Origin: Pseudorhodoferax soli
GTDB taxonomy: Bacteria > Pseudomonadota > Gammaproteobacteria > Burkholderiales > Burkholderiaceae_C
NCBI RefSeq assembly: GCF_003337555.1
Contig: NZ_QPJK01000012.1
Location: forward strand, 62,001-126,000
Direction of reading: 5' to 3'
Length of the DNA: 64,000 bases
Positions 45,856 through 54,073 of this stretch are shown here, one piece after another (position 1 is the stretch's first letter; the number at the start of each line of letters is the position of its first letter). A program made the translations under genes and the position numbers. The notes beneath the pieces are model-generated. The model was not told the DNA's origin. It saw nothing but the letters and a program-made list of their open reading frames with translations, and did no database searches.

Positions 45856-47061
45856 TCAGCCGCGCGGCGTGGCGAACCAGCGCTCCACCAGCCGCACGAA
45901 GAAGCTCGCGCCCATGGGCAGCAGCGCGTCGTTGAAGTCGTAGCTCGGGTTGTGCACCAGGCAGGGGCCTTCGCCATGGCCGGGCAGGCGGTGCTCGCCG
46001 TCGCCATTGCCGATGAAGGCGTAGCAGCCCGGCACCTGCTCGAGCATGAACGAGAAGTCCTCCGCCGCCATGATGGGCGCCTGGGTGACCACGTTCTGCG
46101 CACCGAACACGCCCTCGGCCACGCTGCGCGCGAAGGCGCTCTCGGCCGCGTGGTTCACGGTGGAGGGGTAGTTGCGCTTGAACTCAAACACCGCGCTGGC
46201 GCCGAACACAGCGGCCTGGTGCTCGGCCACCTCGCGCATGCGGCGCTCGATGAGGTCCAGCGTCTCGGCCGTGTAGGCGCGCACCGAGCCCTGCATCACG
46301 CACTGGTCGGGGATCACGTTGGCGACCTCGCCGGCGTGGACCATGGTGACCGAGATCACCGCCGTCTCCAGCGGCTTCTTGTTGCGGCTGATGATGGTCT
46401 GGAAGGCCTGCATCATCGCGCCGGCCACAGGGATCGGGTCGATCGCCAGGTGCGGCATGGCGGCATGGCCGCCTTTGCCGCGGATGGTCACCTTGAACTC
46501 GTTGTTCGACGCCAGCACCGGCCCCGCCGAGATGGCGAACTGCCCGACCGGGATGCCCGGCATGTTGTGCATGCCGAACACGGCCTCGCACGGAAACTGG
46601 TCGAACAGCCCTTCGCGCAGCATCTCGCGTGCGCCACCGCCGTGCTCTTCGGCCGGCTGGAAGATCAGGTGCACGCTGCCGTCGAATCCGCCCGCGTCGC
46701 GCAGCCGTGCGAGCTGCTGGGCCGCGCCCAGCAGCATGGTGGTGTGGCCGTCGTGGCCGCAGGCGTGCATCCTGCCGGCGTGGCGGCTGGCGTGGGGAAA
46801 GCGGTTGTGCTCGGCCATGGGCAGCGCGTCCATGTCGGCGCGCAGGCCGATGGTGCGGCTGGAGCTGCCGCAGCGCACGGTGCCGACGACGCCGGTCTTG
46901 GCCAGGCCGCGGTGGACGGGAATGTTCCAGCCCGTCAGCAGTTCGGCCACGAGGTCGGCCGTGCGCGTCTCTTCGAAAGCCAGTTCGGGGTGGGCATGGA
47001 TGTCGCGGCGCACGGCTTGCAGGGCCTCGTGTTCGGCGACGATGGTGTCGATCAATTGCAT
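45856..47061 (-). CDS. M20-family amidohydrolase (hippuricase/AbgB-like)
   Basis: A 401-residue metal-dependent hydrolase that cleaves N-acyl or amide bonds of amino acids. Motifs: IHAHPELAFEETRTADLVAE, the metal-binding RMHACGHDGHTTMLLGAA with Cys101 and His103, and FQPAEEHGGGAREM with the catalytic Glu pair. The dimerisation domain carries GKGGHAAMPHLAIDPI. It heads a minus-strand run with the Bug receptor (55 bp) and purT. It is divergent from a LysR gene that may control it. Confidence 0.9.
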   Translation of the reverse strand: MQLIDTIVAEHEALQAVRRDIHAHPELAFEETRTADLVAELLTGWNIPVHRGLAKTGVVGTVRCGSSSRTIGLRADMDALPMAEHNRFPHASRHAGRMHACGHDGHTTMLLGAAQQLARLRDAGGFDGSVHLIFQPAEEHGGGAREMLREGLFDQFPCEAVFGMHNMPGIPVGQFAISAGPVLASNNEFKVTIRGKGGHAAMPHLAIDPIPVAGAMMQAFQTIISRNKKPLETAVISVTMVHAGEVANVIPDQCVMQGSVRAYTAETLDLIERRMREVAEHQAAVFGASAVFEFKRNYPSTVNHAAESAFARSVAEGVFGAQNVVTQAPIMAAEDFSFMLEQVPGCYAFIGNGDGEHRLPGHGEGPCLVHNPSYDFNDALLPMGASFFVRLVERWFATPRG

Positions 47062-47166
47062 GGGTGGAAGGCCTCGTGGGGGCCTGGAGATGGGTGGCCG
47101 CGCACCAAGGCGCCGGGCTTGCGCGTGCAGTCTGCCACAGCCCTTGCCCGCTATGCTCCGCCCCCT

Positions 47167-48066
47167 ATGCACGCCAAGGTGCTCCGCTATTTCGCCGCCG
47201 TCGTGCGCGCCGGCTCCATCCGCAAGGCCGCGGAGCAGCTGCATGTGGTGCCCTCGGCCGTGAACCGGCAGATCCTGATCCTGGAAGAGGAGCTGGGCGC
47301 GCCGCTGTTCGAGCGCGTGCGCGGCACGCTCAAGCTCACGCCGGTGGGCGAGATCGTGCTCGAGCACGCGCGCGCCACGCTGCGCGCCTTCGATCAGGTG
47401 CGCGAACGCATCGCCGCCGTGCGGGGGCTGCAGCAGGGCGAAGTCACGCTGGCCACGACCGCGGGCCTGGCCAGCGCCTTCCTGCCTGCACTGGTGCAGC
47501 GGGTGCGCGCAGAACATCCCGGCCTGCGGCTGCAGCTGCTCGACGCCCCGGTCAGCGAGGTGCTGCGCTGCGTGCAGGCCGGCGACGCCGACCTGGGCCT
47601 GGCCTACGACGTGCCCGACGGCGCGGGCCTGCGCGTGTTGTCCACCAGCGACTGGCCGATCGGCGCGGTGCTGCCGCCCGGCCATGCGTTGGCGCGCCAG
47701 CCCACGGTGGCGCTGTCGGACTGCGTGGGCCATCCCCTGATCCTGCCCGCACCGGCGCTGTCGCTGCGCGCGCTGCTGGACGGCGCCTTCGCGCTGGGCG
47801 CGGTGCGTGTGGCCCCCGTGGTGGAGAGCACGTCCACCGCCTTGATGCGTGAACTGGTGCAGCGCGGCGTGGGCATCGCGCTGCTGAACCGGCTGGACGT
47901 GGCGGACGACTGCCGCAGCGGCGCGCTGTCCTTCGTGCCGCTGCGCGACGCGCTGCCGCGGCCACAGACGCTGCGCCTGGTTTGCCGCGCCGGTGCGGAC
48001 GCCAACCCGACCACTGCCCTGCTGGCCCGGTACCTGGTCGAAGGGCTGGAACAGCTGCAGACCTGA
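47167..48066 (+). CDS. LysR-family regulator
   Basis: A 299-residue transcription factor of normal length. The winged helix is RYFAAVVRAGSIRKAAEQLH and VVPSAVNRQILILEEELGAP; the effector domain follows, with the GVGIALLNRLDV segment near the end. It lies between the divergent M20-Bug genes and the co-directional purine permease, so either side could be its target. Inverted repeats at 48076-48113 lie in the gap before the permease. Confidence 0.88.
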   Translation: MHAKVLRYFAAVVRAGSIRKAAEQLHVVPSAVNRQILILEEELGAPLFERVRGTLKLTPVGEIVLEHARATLRAFDQVRERIAAVRGLQQGEVTLATTAGLASAFLPALVQRVRAEHPGLRLQLLDAPVSEVLRCVQAGDADLGLAYDVPDGAGLRVLSTSDWPIGAVLPPGHALARQPTVALSDCVGHPLILPAPALSLRALLDGAFALGAVRVAPVVESTSTALMRELVQRGVGIALLNRLDVADDCRSGALSFVPLRDALPRPQTLRLVCRAGADANPTTALLARYLVEGLEQLQT

Positions 48067-48075
48067 CGGCAGGCC

Positions 48076-48092
48076 GTGCAGTTTTTCTGCAC
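48076..48092. promoter_or_regulatory. Inverted repeat GTGCAG-TTTTT-CTGCAC before the purine permease
   Basis: Six-base arms flank a five-T centre, 9 bp after the LysR stop and about 88 bp before the permease start. It may be an operator, or a hairpin ending the lysR transcript on either strand. Confidence 0.5.
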
Positions 48093-48097
48093 GCAGC

Positions 48098-48113
48098 GCG
48101 CAGAAATCTGCGC
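48098..48113. promoter_or_regulatory. Inverted repeat GCGCAGA-AA-TCTGCGC before the purine permease
   Basis: Exact seven-base arms around AA, only 5 bp after the preceding repeat, with the shared CAG/CTG core. The pair looks like adjacent half-sites for a regulator of the permease-deaminase operon. Confidence 0.5.
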
Positions 48114-48179
48114 TCGCGCGGCGCGCCCGCCGTTCCTAGACTGCGCGCACCCCGCCACTGTGTCCGAATGAGGTGCCCC

Positions 48180-49565
48180 ATGTCCGCCGATGCCGTCGAC
48201 CAGAAGATCCCCCTGCCCCGCTGTGCCGCGCTCGGCGTGCAGCATGTGCTCGTGATGTACGCCGGCACGGTGGCCGTGCCGCTCATCGTCGGCGGCGCGC
48301 TCGGACTGTCCAAGGCCGACATCGCCTTCCTGATCAATGCCGACCTGCTGGCCGCCGGCATCGCCACCCTGGTCCAGGCCCTGGGCCTGTGGCGCTTCGG
48401 CATCCGCATGCCGGTGATGATGGGCGTGACCTTCGCGGCCGTGGGCCCGATGATCGCCATCGGCACCGACCCCGCGCTGGGCCTGCCGGCCATCTACGGC
48501 GCCACCATCGTCGCCGGGTTGTTCGGCATCCTGGTCGCGCCGCTCATGGGGCGGCTGCTGGGCGTGTTCCCGCCGCTGGTCACCGGCACGGTGATCACGC
48601 TGATCGGCGTCTCGCTGATGGGCGTCGCCATCCACTGGGCCGCGGGCGGCCAACCGCACCGCACCGAGATGGTGGACGGCGTGGCCCATGCCATCGCCAA
48701 CCCCGACTACGGCGACCCGGCCAAGCTGGCCATCGCCGCGCTGGTGCTGGCGGTGGTCATCGGCATCAGCCGCTTCGGCCGCGGGCTGGTCGCCAACCTC
48801 GCGGTGCTGCTAGGGGTGGCCGCGGGCGCGGCCGTCGCGCTGGCCACCGGGCGCATGGGCTTCGAGGGCCTGGGCGATGCCCCCTGGCTGGCGCTGACCA
48901 CGCCTTTCCATTTCGGCCTGCCGCGGCTGGAGCTCTCGGCCGTCCTGGCCATGTGCATCGTGATGGTGATCACGCTGGTGGAGTCCACCGGCATGTTCCT
49001 GGCGCTGGGCGCCATCACCGGCCGGCGCGTGACGCCCGATCTGCTCACGCGCGGCCTGCGTGCCGACGGCCTGGGCACGGTGATCGGCGGCGTGTTCAAC
49101 ACCTTCCCGTACACCAGTTTCAGCCAGAACGTGGGCCTGGTCACCGTGACCGGCGTGCGCTCGCGCTATGTGGCGGCGGCAGGCGGCGTGGTGCTGGTCT
49201 TGCTGGCGCTGCTGCCCAAGGTGGCGCACCTGGTGGCCAGCGTGCCGCCCTTCGTGCTGGGCGGCGCCGGCATCGTGATGTTCGGCATGGTCGCGGCCAC
49301 CGGCGTGCGCATCCTGGGCAGCGTGGACTACGGCGCCAACCGGCATGCGCTGTACGTGATCGCCATCTCCATCGGCATGGGGCTGATCCCCACGCTGTCG
49401 CCCACCTTCTTCCAGCACCTGCCGGCCTGGACCCACGCCATCACGCACAGCGGTATCGTGCTGGGCACGGTGGTTGCTGTGCTGCTGAACCTGTTCTACC
49501 ACGGTGTGCTGACGCTGGAGCGCTCGCTCGCGCAGGCGGCAGCCACCGCCCACTCTGCGGAATGA
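48180..49565 (+). CDS. NCS2-family purine/xanthine permease
   Basis: A 461-residue inner-membrane carrier with about 14 helices that imports purines such as xanthine or urate with protons or Na+. Family marks are GVQHVLVMYAGTVAVPLIVG, PPLVTGTVITLIGVSLM, ALGAITGRRVTPDL and the QNVGLVTVTGVRSRYV motif (the NCS2 signature near helix 10). It overlaps the next gene by 4 bp, so uptake and deamination of a purine are linked in one operon. Confidence 0.92.
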   Translation: MSADAVDQKIPLPRCAALGVQHVLVMYAGTVAVPLIVGGALGLSKADIAFLINADLLAAGIATLVQALGLWRFGIRMPVMMGVTFAAVGPMIAIGTDPALGLPAIYGATIVAGLFGILVAPLMGRLLGVFPPLVTGTVITLIGVSLMGVAIHWAAGGQPHRTEMVDGVAHAIANPDYGDPAKLAIAALVLAVVIGISRFGRGLVANLAVLLGVAAGAAVALATGRMGFEGLGDAPWLALTTPFHFGLPRLELSAVLAMCIVMVITLVESTGMFLALGAITGRRVTPDLLTRGLRADGLGTVIGGVFNTFPYTSFSQNVGLVTVTGVRSRYVAAAGGVVLVLLALLPKVAHLVASVPPFVLGGAGIVMFGMVAATGVRILGSVDYGANRHALYVIAISIGMGLIPTLSPTFFQHLPAWTHAITHSGIVLGTVVAVLLNLFYHGVLTLERSLAQAAATAHSAE

Positions 49566-50977
49566 CCATGAACCCTGCCACTCCCCTGTTGATCCTGCGC
49601 CATGCCGATGTACTGGTGACCATGGACGACCAGCGCCGCGAGATCCGCGACGGCGCCGTCGTGGTGCAGGGCCCGGCCATCGCCTGGGTCGGCACCAGCG
49701 ACGCGCTGCCCGCGCCCTATGCCGAGGCGCTGGCCGCGGGCCGCGCCGAGGCCGTCGACCTGCATGGCCATGTGCTGATGCCGGGGCTGGTCAACACCCA
49801 CCACCACATGTACCAGAGCCTCACGCGGGCGGTGCCCGAGGCGCAGGACGCCGAGCTGTTCGGCTGGCTGGGCAGCCTGTACCCGCTGTGGGCGCGGCTC
49901 ACGCCCGAGATGGTCCACGTGTCGGCCAGAACGGCGATGGCCGAGCTGCTGCTGTCGGGCTGCACCACGACCAGCGACCACCTGTACCTGTACCCCAACG
50001 GCAGCCGGCTCGAGGACGCGATAGAGGGCGCGGCCGCCATGGGCATGCGCTTCCACGCCGCGCGCGGCAGCATGAGCGTGGGCCGCAGCGCGGGCGGCTT
50101 GCCGCCGGACGAGGTGGTCGAGCGCGAGGACGCGATCCTGGCCGACAGCCAGCGCCTGATCGAGCGCTGGCACGACCCGGCGCGCCACGCCATGCTGCGC
50201 ATCGTGCTGGCGCCCTGCTCGCCGTTCTCGGTCTCGCGCGACCTCATGCGGGCCTCGGCCGAGCTGGCGCGCGCCACCGGCGTCTCGCTGCACACGCACC
50301 TGGCCGAGAACGACAACGACATCGCCTACTCGCGCGAGAAGTTCGGCATGACGCCGGCCGAGTACGCCGAGGACCTGGGCTGGGTCGGCCGCGATGTCTG
50401 GCATGCGCACTGCGTCAAGCTGGACGAGGCCGGCATCCGGCTCTTCGGCCGCACGGGCACCGGCGTGGCGCACTGCCCCTGCAGCAACATGCGGCTGGCC
50501 TCGGGCATCGCGCCCGTGGGGGCGATGCGCCGCGCCGGCGTGCCGGTGGGCCTGGGCGTGGACGGCAGCGCCAGCAACGACGGTGCCCACATGCTGGGCG
50601 AGGCGCGCCAGGCGCTGCTGCTCGCGCGCGTGGGCTTCGGCCCTGCGGCCATGACCGCGCGCGAGGCGCTGGAGATCGCCACGCGCGGCGGCGCCCAGGT
50701 GCTGGGCCGCGACGACATCGGCGCGCTGGCGCCGGGCATGTCGGCCGATCTCGTGGCCTTCGACCTGCGCGGCGTGGGCCATGCCGGCGCCGGCCACGAC
50801 CCGGTGGCCGCACTGGTGTTCTGCCAGCCGGCCCATGCCGCGCTGTCGGTCGTCAACGGCCGCGTGCGCGTGCGCGACGGGCACCTGGTGGACTGCGACA
50901 CGGCCCCGCTGCTGGCGCGGCACCGCGTGCTCGCGCAGCAACTGGTCGAAGCCGCGCGGCATCCGCACACCGCGTAG
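49562..50977 (+). CDS. 8-oxoguanine-deaminase-like amidohydrolase
   Basis: A 471-residue cytosolic metal-dependent deaminase. The HxH metal motif is at His80-His82 (LVNTHHHMYQSLTRAVPEAQ). Next come THLAEND and WHAHCVKLD with further His ligands, and the Asp-bearing GLGVDGSASNDGAHML loop. This pattern matches 8-oxoguanine deaminases and hydroxyatrazine-type aminohydrolases; pairing with a purine permease favours the former. The ATG at 49562 overlaps the permease stop; a second ATG at 49568 is equally possible. Confidence 0.85.
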   Translation: MTMNPATPLLILRHADVLVTMDDQRREIRDGAVVVQGPAIAWVGTSDALPAPYAEALAAGRAEAVDLHGHVLMPGLVNTHHHMYQSLTRAVPEAQDAELFGWLGSLYPLWARLTPEMVHVSARTAMAELLLSGCTTTSDHLYLYPNGSRLEDAIEGAAAMGMRFHAARGSMSVGRSAGGLPPDEVVEREDAILADSQRLIERWHDPARHAMLRIVLAPCSPFSVSRDLMRASAELARATGVSLHTHLAENDNDIAYSREKFGMTPAEYAEDLGWVGRDVWHAHCVKLDEAGIRLFGRTGTGVAHCPCSNMRLASGIAPVGAMRRAGVPVGLGVDGSASNDGAHMLGEARQALLLARVGFGPAAMTAREALEIATRGGAQVLGRDDIGALAPGMSADLVAFDLRGVGHAGAGHDPVAALVFCQPAHAALSVVNGRVRVRDGHLVDCDTAPLLARHRVLAQQLVEAARHPHTA

Positions 50978-51014
50978 GCGGCTATGCTGCGGCCCTTCGC
51001 AGCAGGAGACCCCC

Positions 51015-51800
51015 ATGAGCATCCGTGTCGGCATCGGCGGCTGGACCTTCGAGCCCTGGCGCAACAACTTTTTCCCGGCCGGGCTGCCGCACAGCCAGGA
51101 GCTGCATTTCGCGAGCCGCGCCGTCACGGCCATCGAGGTCAACGGCACCTACTACAGCACGCAATCGCCCAAGAGCTTCGCGCGCTGGCGCGACGAGACA
51201 CCCGAGGACTTCGTCTTCTCGCTCAAGGCCAACCGCTTCGCGACCAACCGCCGCGTGCTGGCCGATGCCGGCGAATCCATCGCGCGCTTCGTCGGGAGCG
51301 GGCTCTCCGAACTCGGCCGCAAGCTCGGCCCCATCGTCTGGCAGTTCGCACCGACCAAGCAGTTCGACGCGCAGGACTTCGAAGCCTTCCTCGCGCTGCT
51401 GCCCAAGGCGGTGGACGGCCTCGCGCTGCGCCATGTGCTGGACGTGCGGCACCCCAGCTTCATGGTGCCCGCCTATCTCGCGCTGGCCCGGCGCTACGGC
51501 TGCGCGACCGTGTTCGCCGATTCCGACAAGTTCCCGAGCTTCGCCGACGTGACGGGCGATTTCGTCTACGCGCGGCTCATGCAGAGCCAGGCCGCGTGCA
51601 CGACCGGCTACGAGGCGGAGCCGCTCGACCGCTGGGCCGACGTGGCACGCGACTGGGCGCGCGGCGCGACGCCGGCCGGCGCGCCGCTGGTGGAGCCGGC
51701 ACCCGCCGACGGCGGGCCCCGCGACGTCTTCGTGTTCTTCATCAACGGCGCCAAGGAGCGCGCGCCCGCGGCGGCGCAGGCGCTGATCGCCCGGCTCTGA
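51015..51800 (+). CDS. DUF72 domain-containing protein
   Basis: A 261-residue protein of the DUF72 (YecE-like) family, which has a TIM-barrel fold and no agreed function. Typical text includes VGIGGWTFEPWRNNFFPAGL, FVFSLKANRF, GPIVWQFAPTKQFD and VFVFFINGAKERAPAAAQAL. An AGGAG ribosome site lies upstream. It follows the deaminase by 37 bp and precedes a LacI gene by 11 bp, so it may belong to either unit. Confidence 0.87.
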   Translation: MSIRVGIGGWTFEPWRNNFFPAGLPHSQELHFASRAVTAIEVNGTYYSTQSPKSFARWRDETPEDFVFSLKANRFATNRRVLADAGESIARFVGSGLSELGRKLGPIVWQFAPTKQFDAQDFEAFLALLPKAVDGLALRHVLDVRHPSFMVPAYLALARRYGCATVFADSDKFPSFADVTGDFVYARLMQSQAACTTGYEAEPLDRWADVARDWARGATPAGAPLVEPAPADGGPRDVFVFFINGAKERAPAAAQALIARL

Positions 51801-51811
51801 ACCCTTCCCGC

Positions 51812-52822
51812 ATGCCGCCTGCACGCAAGCGCTCCGCCACCATCCGCGACGTCGCCAAGGCCGCCGCCGTCTCGACCGCCACCGTCTCCAAGTTCGTCAA
51901 CGGCAGCCAGCGCTTCTCGGCCGATGTGGAGGCGCGTGTCACACGGGCGGTGCAGGAGCTGGGCTGGTCGCTGAACCCGATGGCGCGTGGCATCACCACG
52001 GGCCAGAGCGGCAACATCGGCATCGTCATCCTGGACATCCGCAACCCGCACTTCACGAGCATGGTCAAGGGTGCCGCGCGCAGTGCGGGCGTGGCCGGGC
52101 TGAACCTCATCGTCGCGGACGCCGCCGAAAGCAAGGCGCCCGAGCTGGCGGTGCTGCGCGCGCTGGCGCGCCGCGTCGATGGCCTGATCGTCAGCGCGCG
52201 GCTGCCGCAGCCCGTGCTGCAGGCGCTGTTCGACACGGGCACACCCGTGGTGTTCTACGGCGGCCCGCCGCCCGACCCGGCCTACCACAGCGTGTGCTGC
52301 GACAACTACCTGGCCGGCCGCATGCTGGGCCGGCACCTGCGGGACCGCGGCTTGCGCAAGATCAGCTACATCGGCTTCCCGACCGCGCGCTGGAGCGCCG
52401 AACGCTGGCGCGGCGTGCAGGATGCCTTCGAGGGCGAAGAAGCCCGGTTCCAGGATTACGAGGCCGCCGCACCGGTCCCCGAGGAGGGTGAGCGCCTGGC
52501 CTCGGTGGTGCTGCTGTCGGGCGACATGCCGGACGCGATCGTCACCTTCAACGACCTTCTCGCCCTGGGCCTGCTCGCAGAGGCCCGGGCGCTGGGCGTG
52601 CGCGTGCCCGAGCAGGTGGCCGTGGCCGGTTTCGACAACATCACCTACGGCCGGCTCGGCAGCCCCTCGCTGACCAGCGTGGACATGATGAGCGAAGCCG
52701 TCGGAGAGATGGCGATGCAACGCCTGGCGGAGGTCATCGCAGGCGCCCAGACGCGCCACGAAGACGTGCTGACCTGCCGGCTCATGGTGCGCGAGTCCAC
52801 CACGCGCCAGACCCCCGGGTAA
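51812..52822 (+). CDS. LacI-family regulator
   Basis: A 336-residue repressor. The DNA-binding domain reads ATIRDVAKAAAVSTATVSKF VNGS at residues 9-32 in one run, and the minor-groove hinge includes LNPMARGI. The periplasmic-binding-like effector domain includes IGIVILDIRNPHFTSMVKGA and ends with AVAGFDNITYGRLGSPSLTS. The ligand is probably a sugar or nucleoside. It lies upstream of a second LacI gene and the glycoside hydrolases, and may control either the hydrolases or the upstream genes. Confidence 0.88.
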   Translation: MPPARKRSATIRDVAKAAAVSTATVSKFVNGSQRFSADVEARVTRAVQELGWSLNPMARGITTGQSGNIGIVILDIRNPHFTSMVKGAARSAGVAGLNLIVADAAESKAPELAVLRALARRVDGLIVSARLPQPVLQALFDTGTPVVFYGGPPPDPAYHSVCCDNYLAGRMLGRHLRDRGLRKISYIGFPTARWSAERWRGVQDAFEGEEARFQDYEAAAPVPEEGERLASVVLLSGDMPDAIVTFNDLLALGLLAEARALGVRVPEQVAVAGFDNITYGRLGSPSLTSVDMMSEAVGEMAMQRLAEVIAGAQTRHEDVLTCRLMVRESTTRQTPG

Positions 52823-52879
52823 TCCCCGGGGCCGGTCCGCTTGACCCTGCAAATGTTATCGATCACCATTGCCGTTGAA

Positions 52880-52893
52880 GTTAACCGGTTAAC
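52880..52893. promoter_or_regulatory. LacI-type operator, upstream copy (GTTAACCGGTTAAC)
   Basis: A perfect 14-bp palindrome with the central CCGG typical of LacI-family operators. A near-identical second copy starts 89 bp downstream, which suggests repression through a DNA loop. Confidence 0.75.
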
Positions 52894-52968
52894 CATCTGC
52901 ATGAGGTAAGTGCGCCAATCAGCATTTGCGCCCGCAGCTGCCCCCAATCGCATTTTTTAGTTTGAAAA

Positions 52969-52982
52969 GTTAACCGGTTGAC
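52969..52982. promoter_or_regulatory. LacI-type operator, downstream copy (GTTAACCGGTTGAC)
   Basis: Identical to the upstream copy at 13 of 14 positions. It overlaps a TTGACA element and lies 21 bp before the start of the second LacI gene, as expected for an autoregulatory site. Confidence 0.75.
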
Positions 52983-53003
52983 AACCCTTTCCCAACACGC
53001 CCG

Positions 53004-54026
53004 ATGACCCAGCCCCTTCCCACGCCCGACCGCCAGCGCGCCACCACCGTGCTGGATGTGGCCCGGCTGGCCGGCGTGTCGGCCATGACGGTGTCGCGCG
53101 CGCTGAACCAGCCGCAGCGGGTGCCACCCGCCACGCGCCAGCGCGTGCAGGCCGCCGTCGAGGCCACGCACTACGTGCCCAACCTGCTGGCCTGCGGCCT
53201 GCGCTCGCGCCGCAGCCGGCTGGTGGCCGCCATCGTCCCCGCGCTGGGCAGCCCGGTGTTCAGCGAGACGGTGCAGGCGCTCACGGCCACGCTGGGCGCG
53301 GCCGGCTACCACCTGATGCTGGGCCAGAGCGGCTACGGCGCGGCTGGCGAAGACGCGCTGCTGCAGGCCGTCATCGGCCGCCGGCCCGACGGCATCGTGC
53401 TGGTGGGCGTGGACCACAGCCGCCAGACCCGCGAACGGCTCGCCGGCTGTGGCATGCCCGTGGTCGAGACCTGGGACCTGACGCCCACGCCCATCGACAT
53501 GCTGGTCGGCTTCTCGCATGCGGACGTGGGCGCGGCGGTCTGCCGCTTCCTGGCCGACCAGGGGCGGCGCCGGCTGGCCGTCGTCAGCGGCGCGGACGGG
53601 CGCGCCGCCCGCCGTGCGCAGGCGTTCACGGCCACGGCCGAGCACCTCGGCCTGCCTGCGCCCGTGCTGGTCGAAGTCGATGCGCCGACGACGCTGGGCC
53701 ACGGTCGGCAGGCACTGCGCCAACTGCTGGGGCACCCCGCGGGTGTGGACGGCATCTTCTGCAGCTCCGACATGCTGGCACTGGGCGTGCTGACCGAGGC
53801 GGCGCACCAGCGCATCGCCGTGCCCGGCCGCATCGGCGTGGTCGGCTTCGGCGACCAGCCGCTCGCCGCTGACGCGGAGCCGGCGCTCACCACCGTGCGC
53901 GTGGACGGTGCGCGCATCGGCCGCGAGGCGGCGCTGCGCGTGATCGGCCGCATCGCCGGCGCGCCCGCCCCCGAGCTGGCCGCGCTCGACGTGGGCTTTT
54001 CCATCGTTCCGCGGCGCTCGGGCTGA
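53004..54026 (+). CDS. LacI-family regulator (GntR-like) of the glycoside hydrolase locus
   Basis: A 340-residue repressor. The headpiece reads TTVLDVARLAGVSAMTVSRA and LNQPQRVPPATRQRV, with hinge text NLLACGLRSRRSRLVAA like gluconate-type LacI proteins. The effector domain ends GVVGFGDQPLAADAEPALTT. Two CCGG-centred operators lie directly upstream, so it very likely represses itself and the two hydrolase genes that follow (47 bp to GH3). Confidence 0.9.
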   Translation: MTQPLPTPDRQRATTVLDVARLAGVSAMTVSRALNQPQRVPPATRQRVQAAVEATHYVPNLLACGLRSRRSRLVAAIVPALGSPVFSETVQALTATLGAAGYHLMLGQSGYGAAGEDALLQAVIGRRPDGIVLVGVDHSRQTRERLAGCGMPVVETWDLTPTPIDMLVGFSHADVGAAVCRFLADQGRRRLAVVSGADGRAARRAQAFTATAEHLGLPAPVLVEVDAPTTLGHGRQALRQLLGHPAGVDGIFCSSDMLALGVLTEAAHQRIAVPGRIGVVGFGDQPLAADAEPALTTVRVDGARIGREAALRVIGRIAGAPAPELAALDVGFSIVPRRSG

Positions 54027-54073
54027 ACCACCGCCGCGCGCCGCCACCTGACTTTTCAACAAAGGAGACCCTG

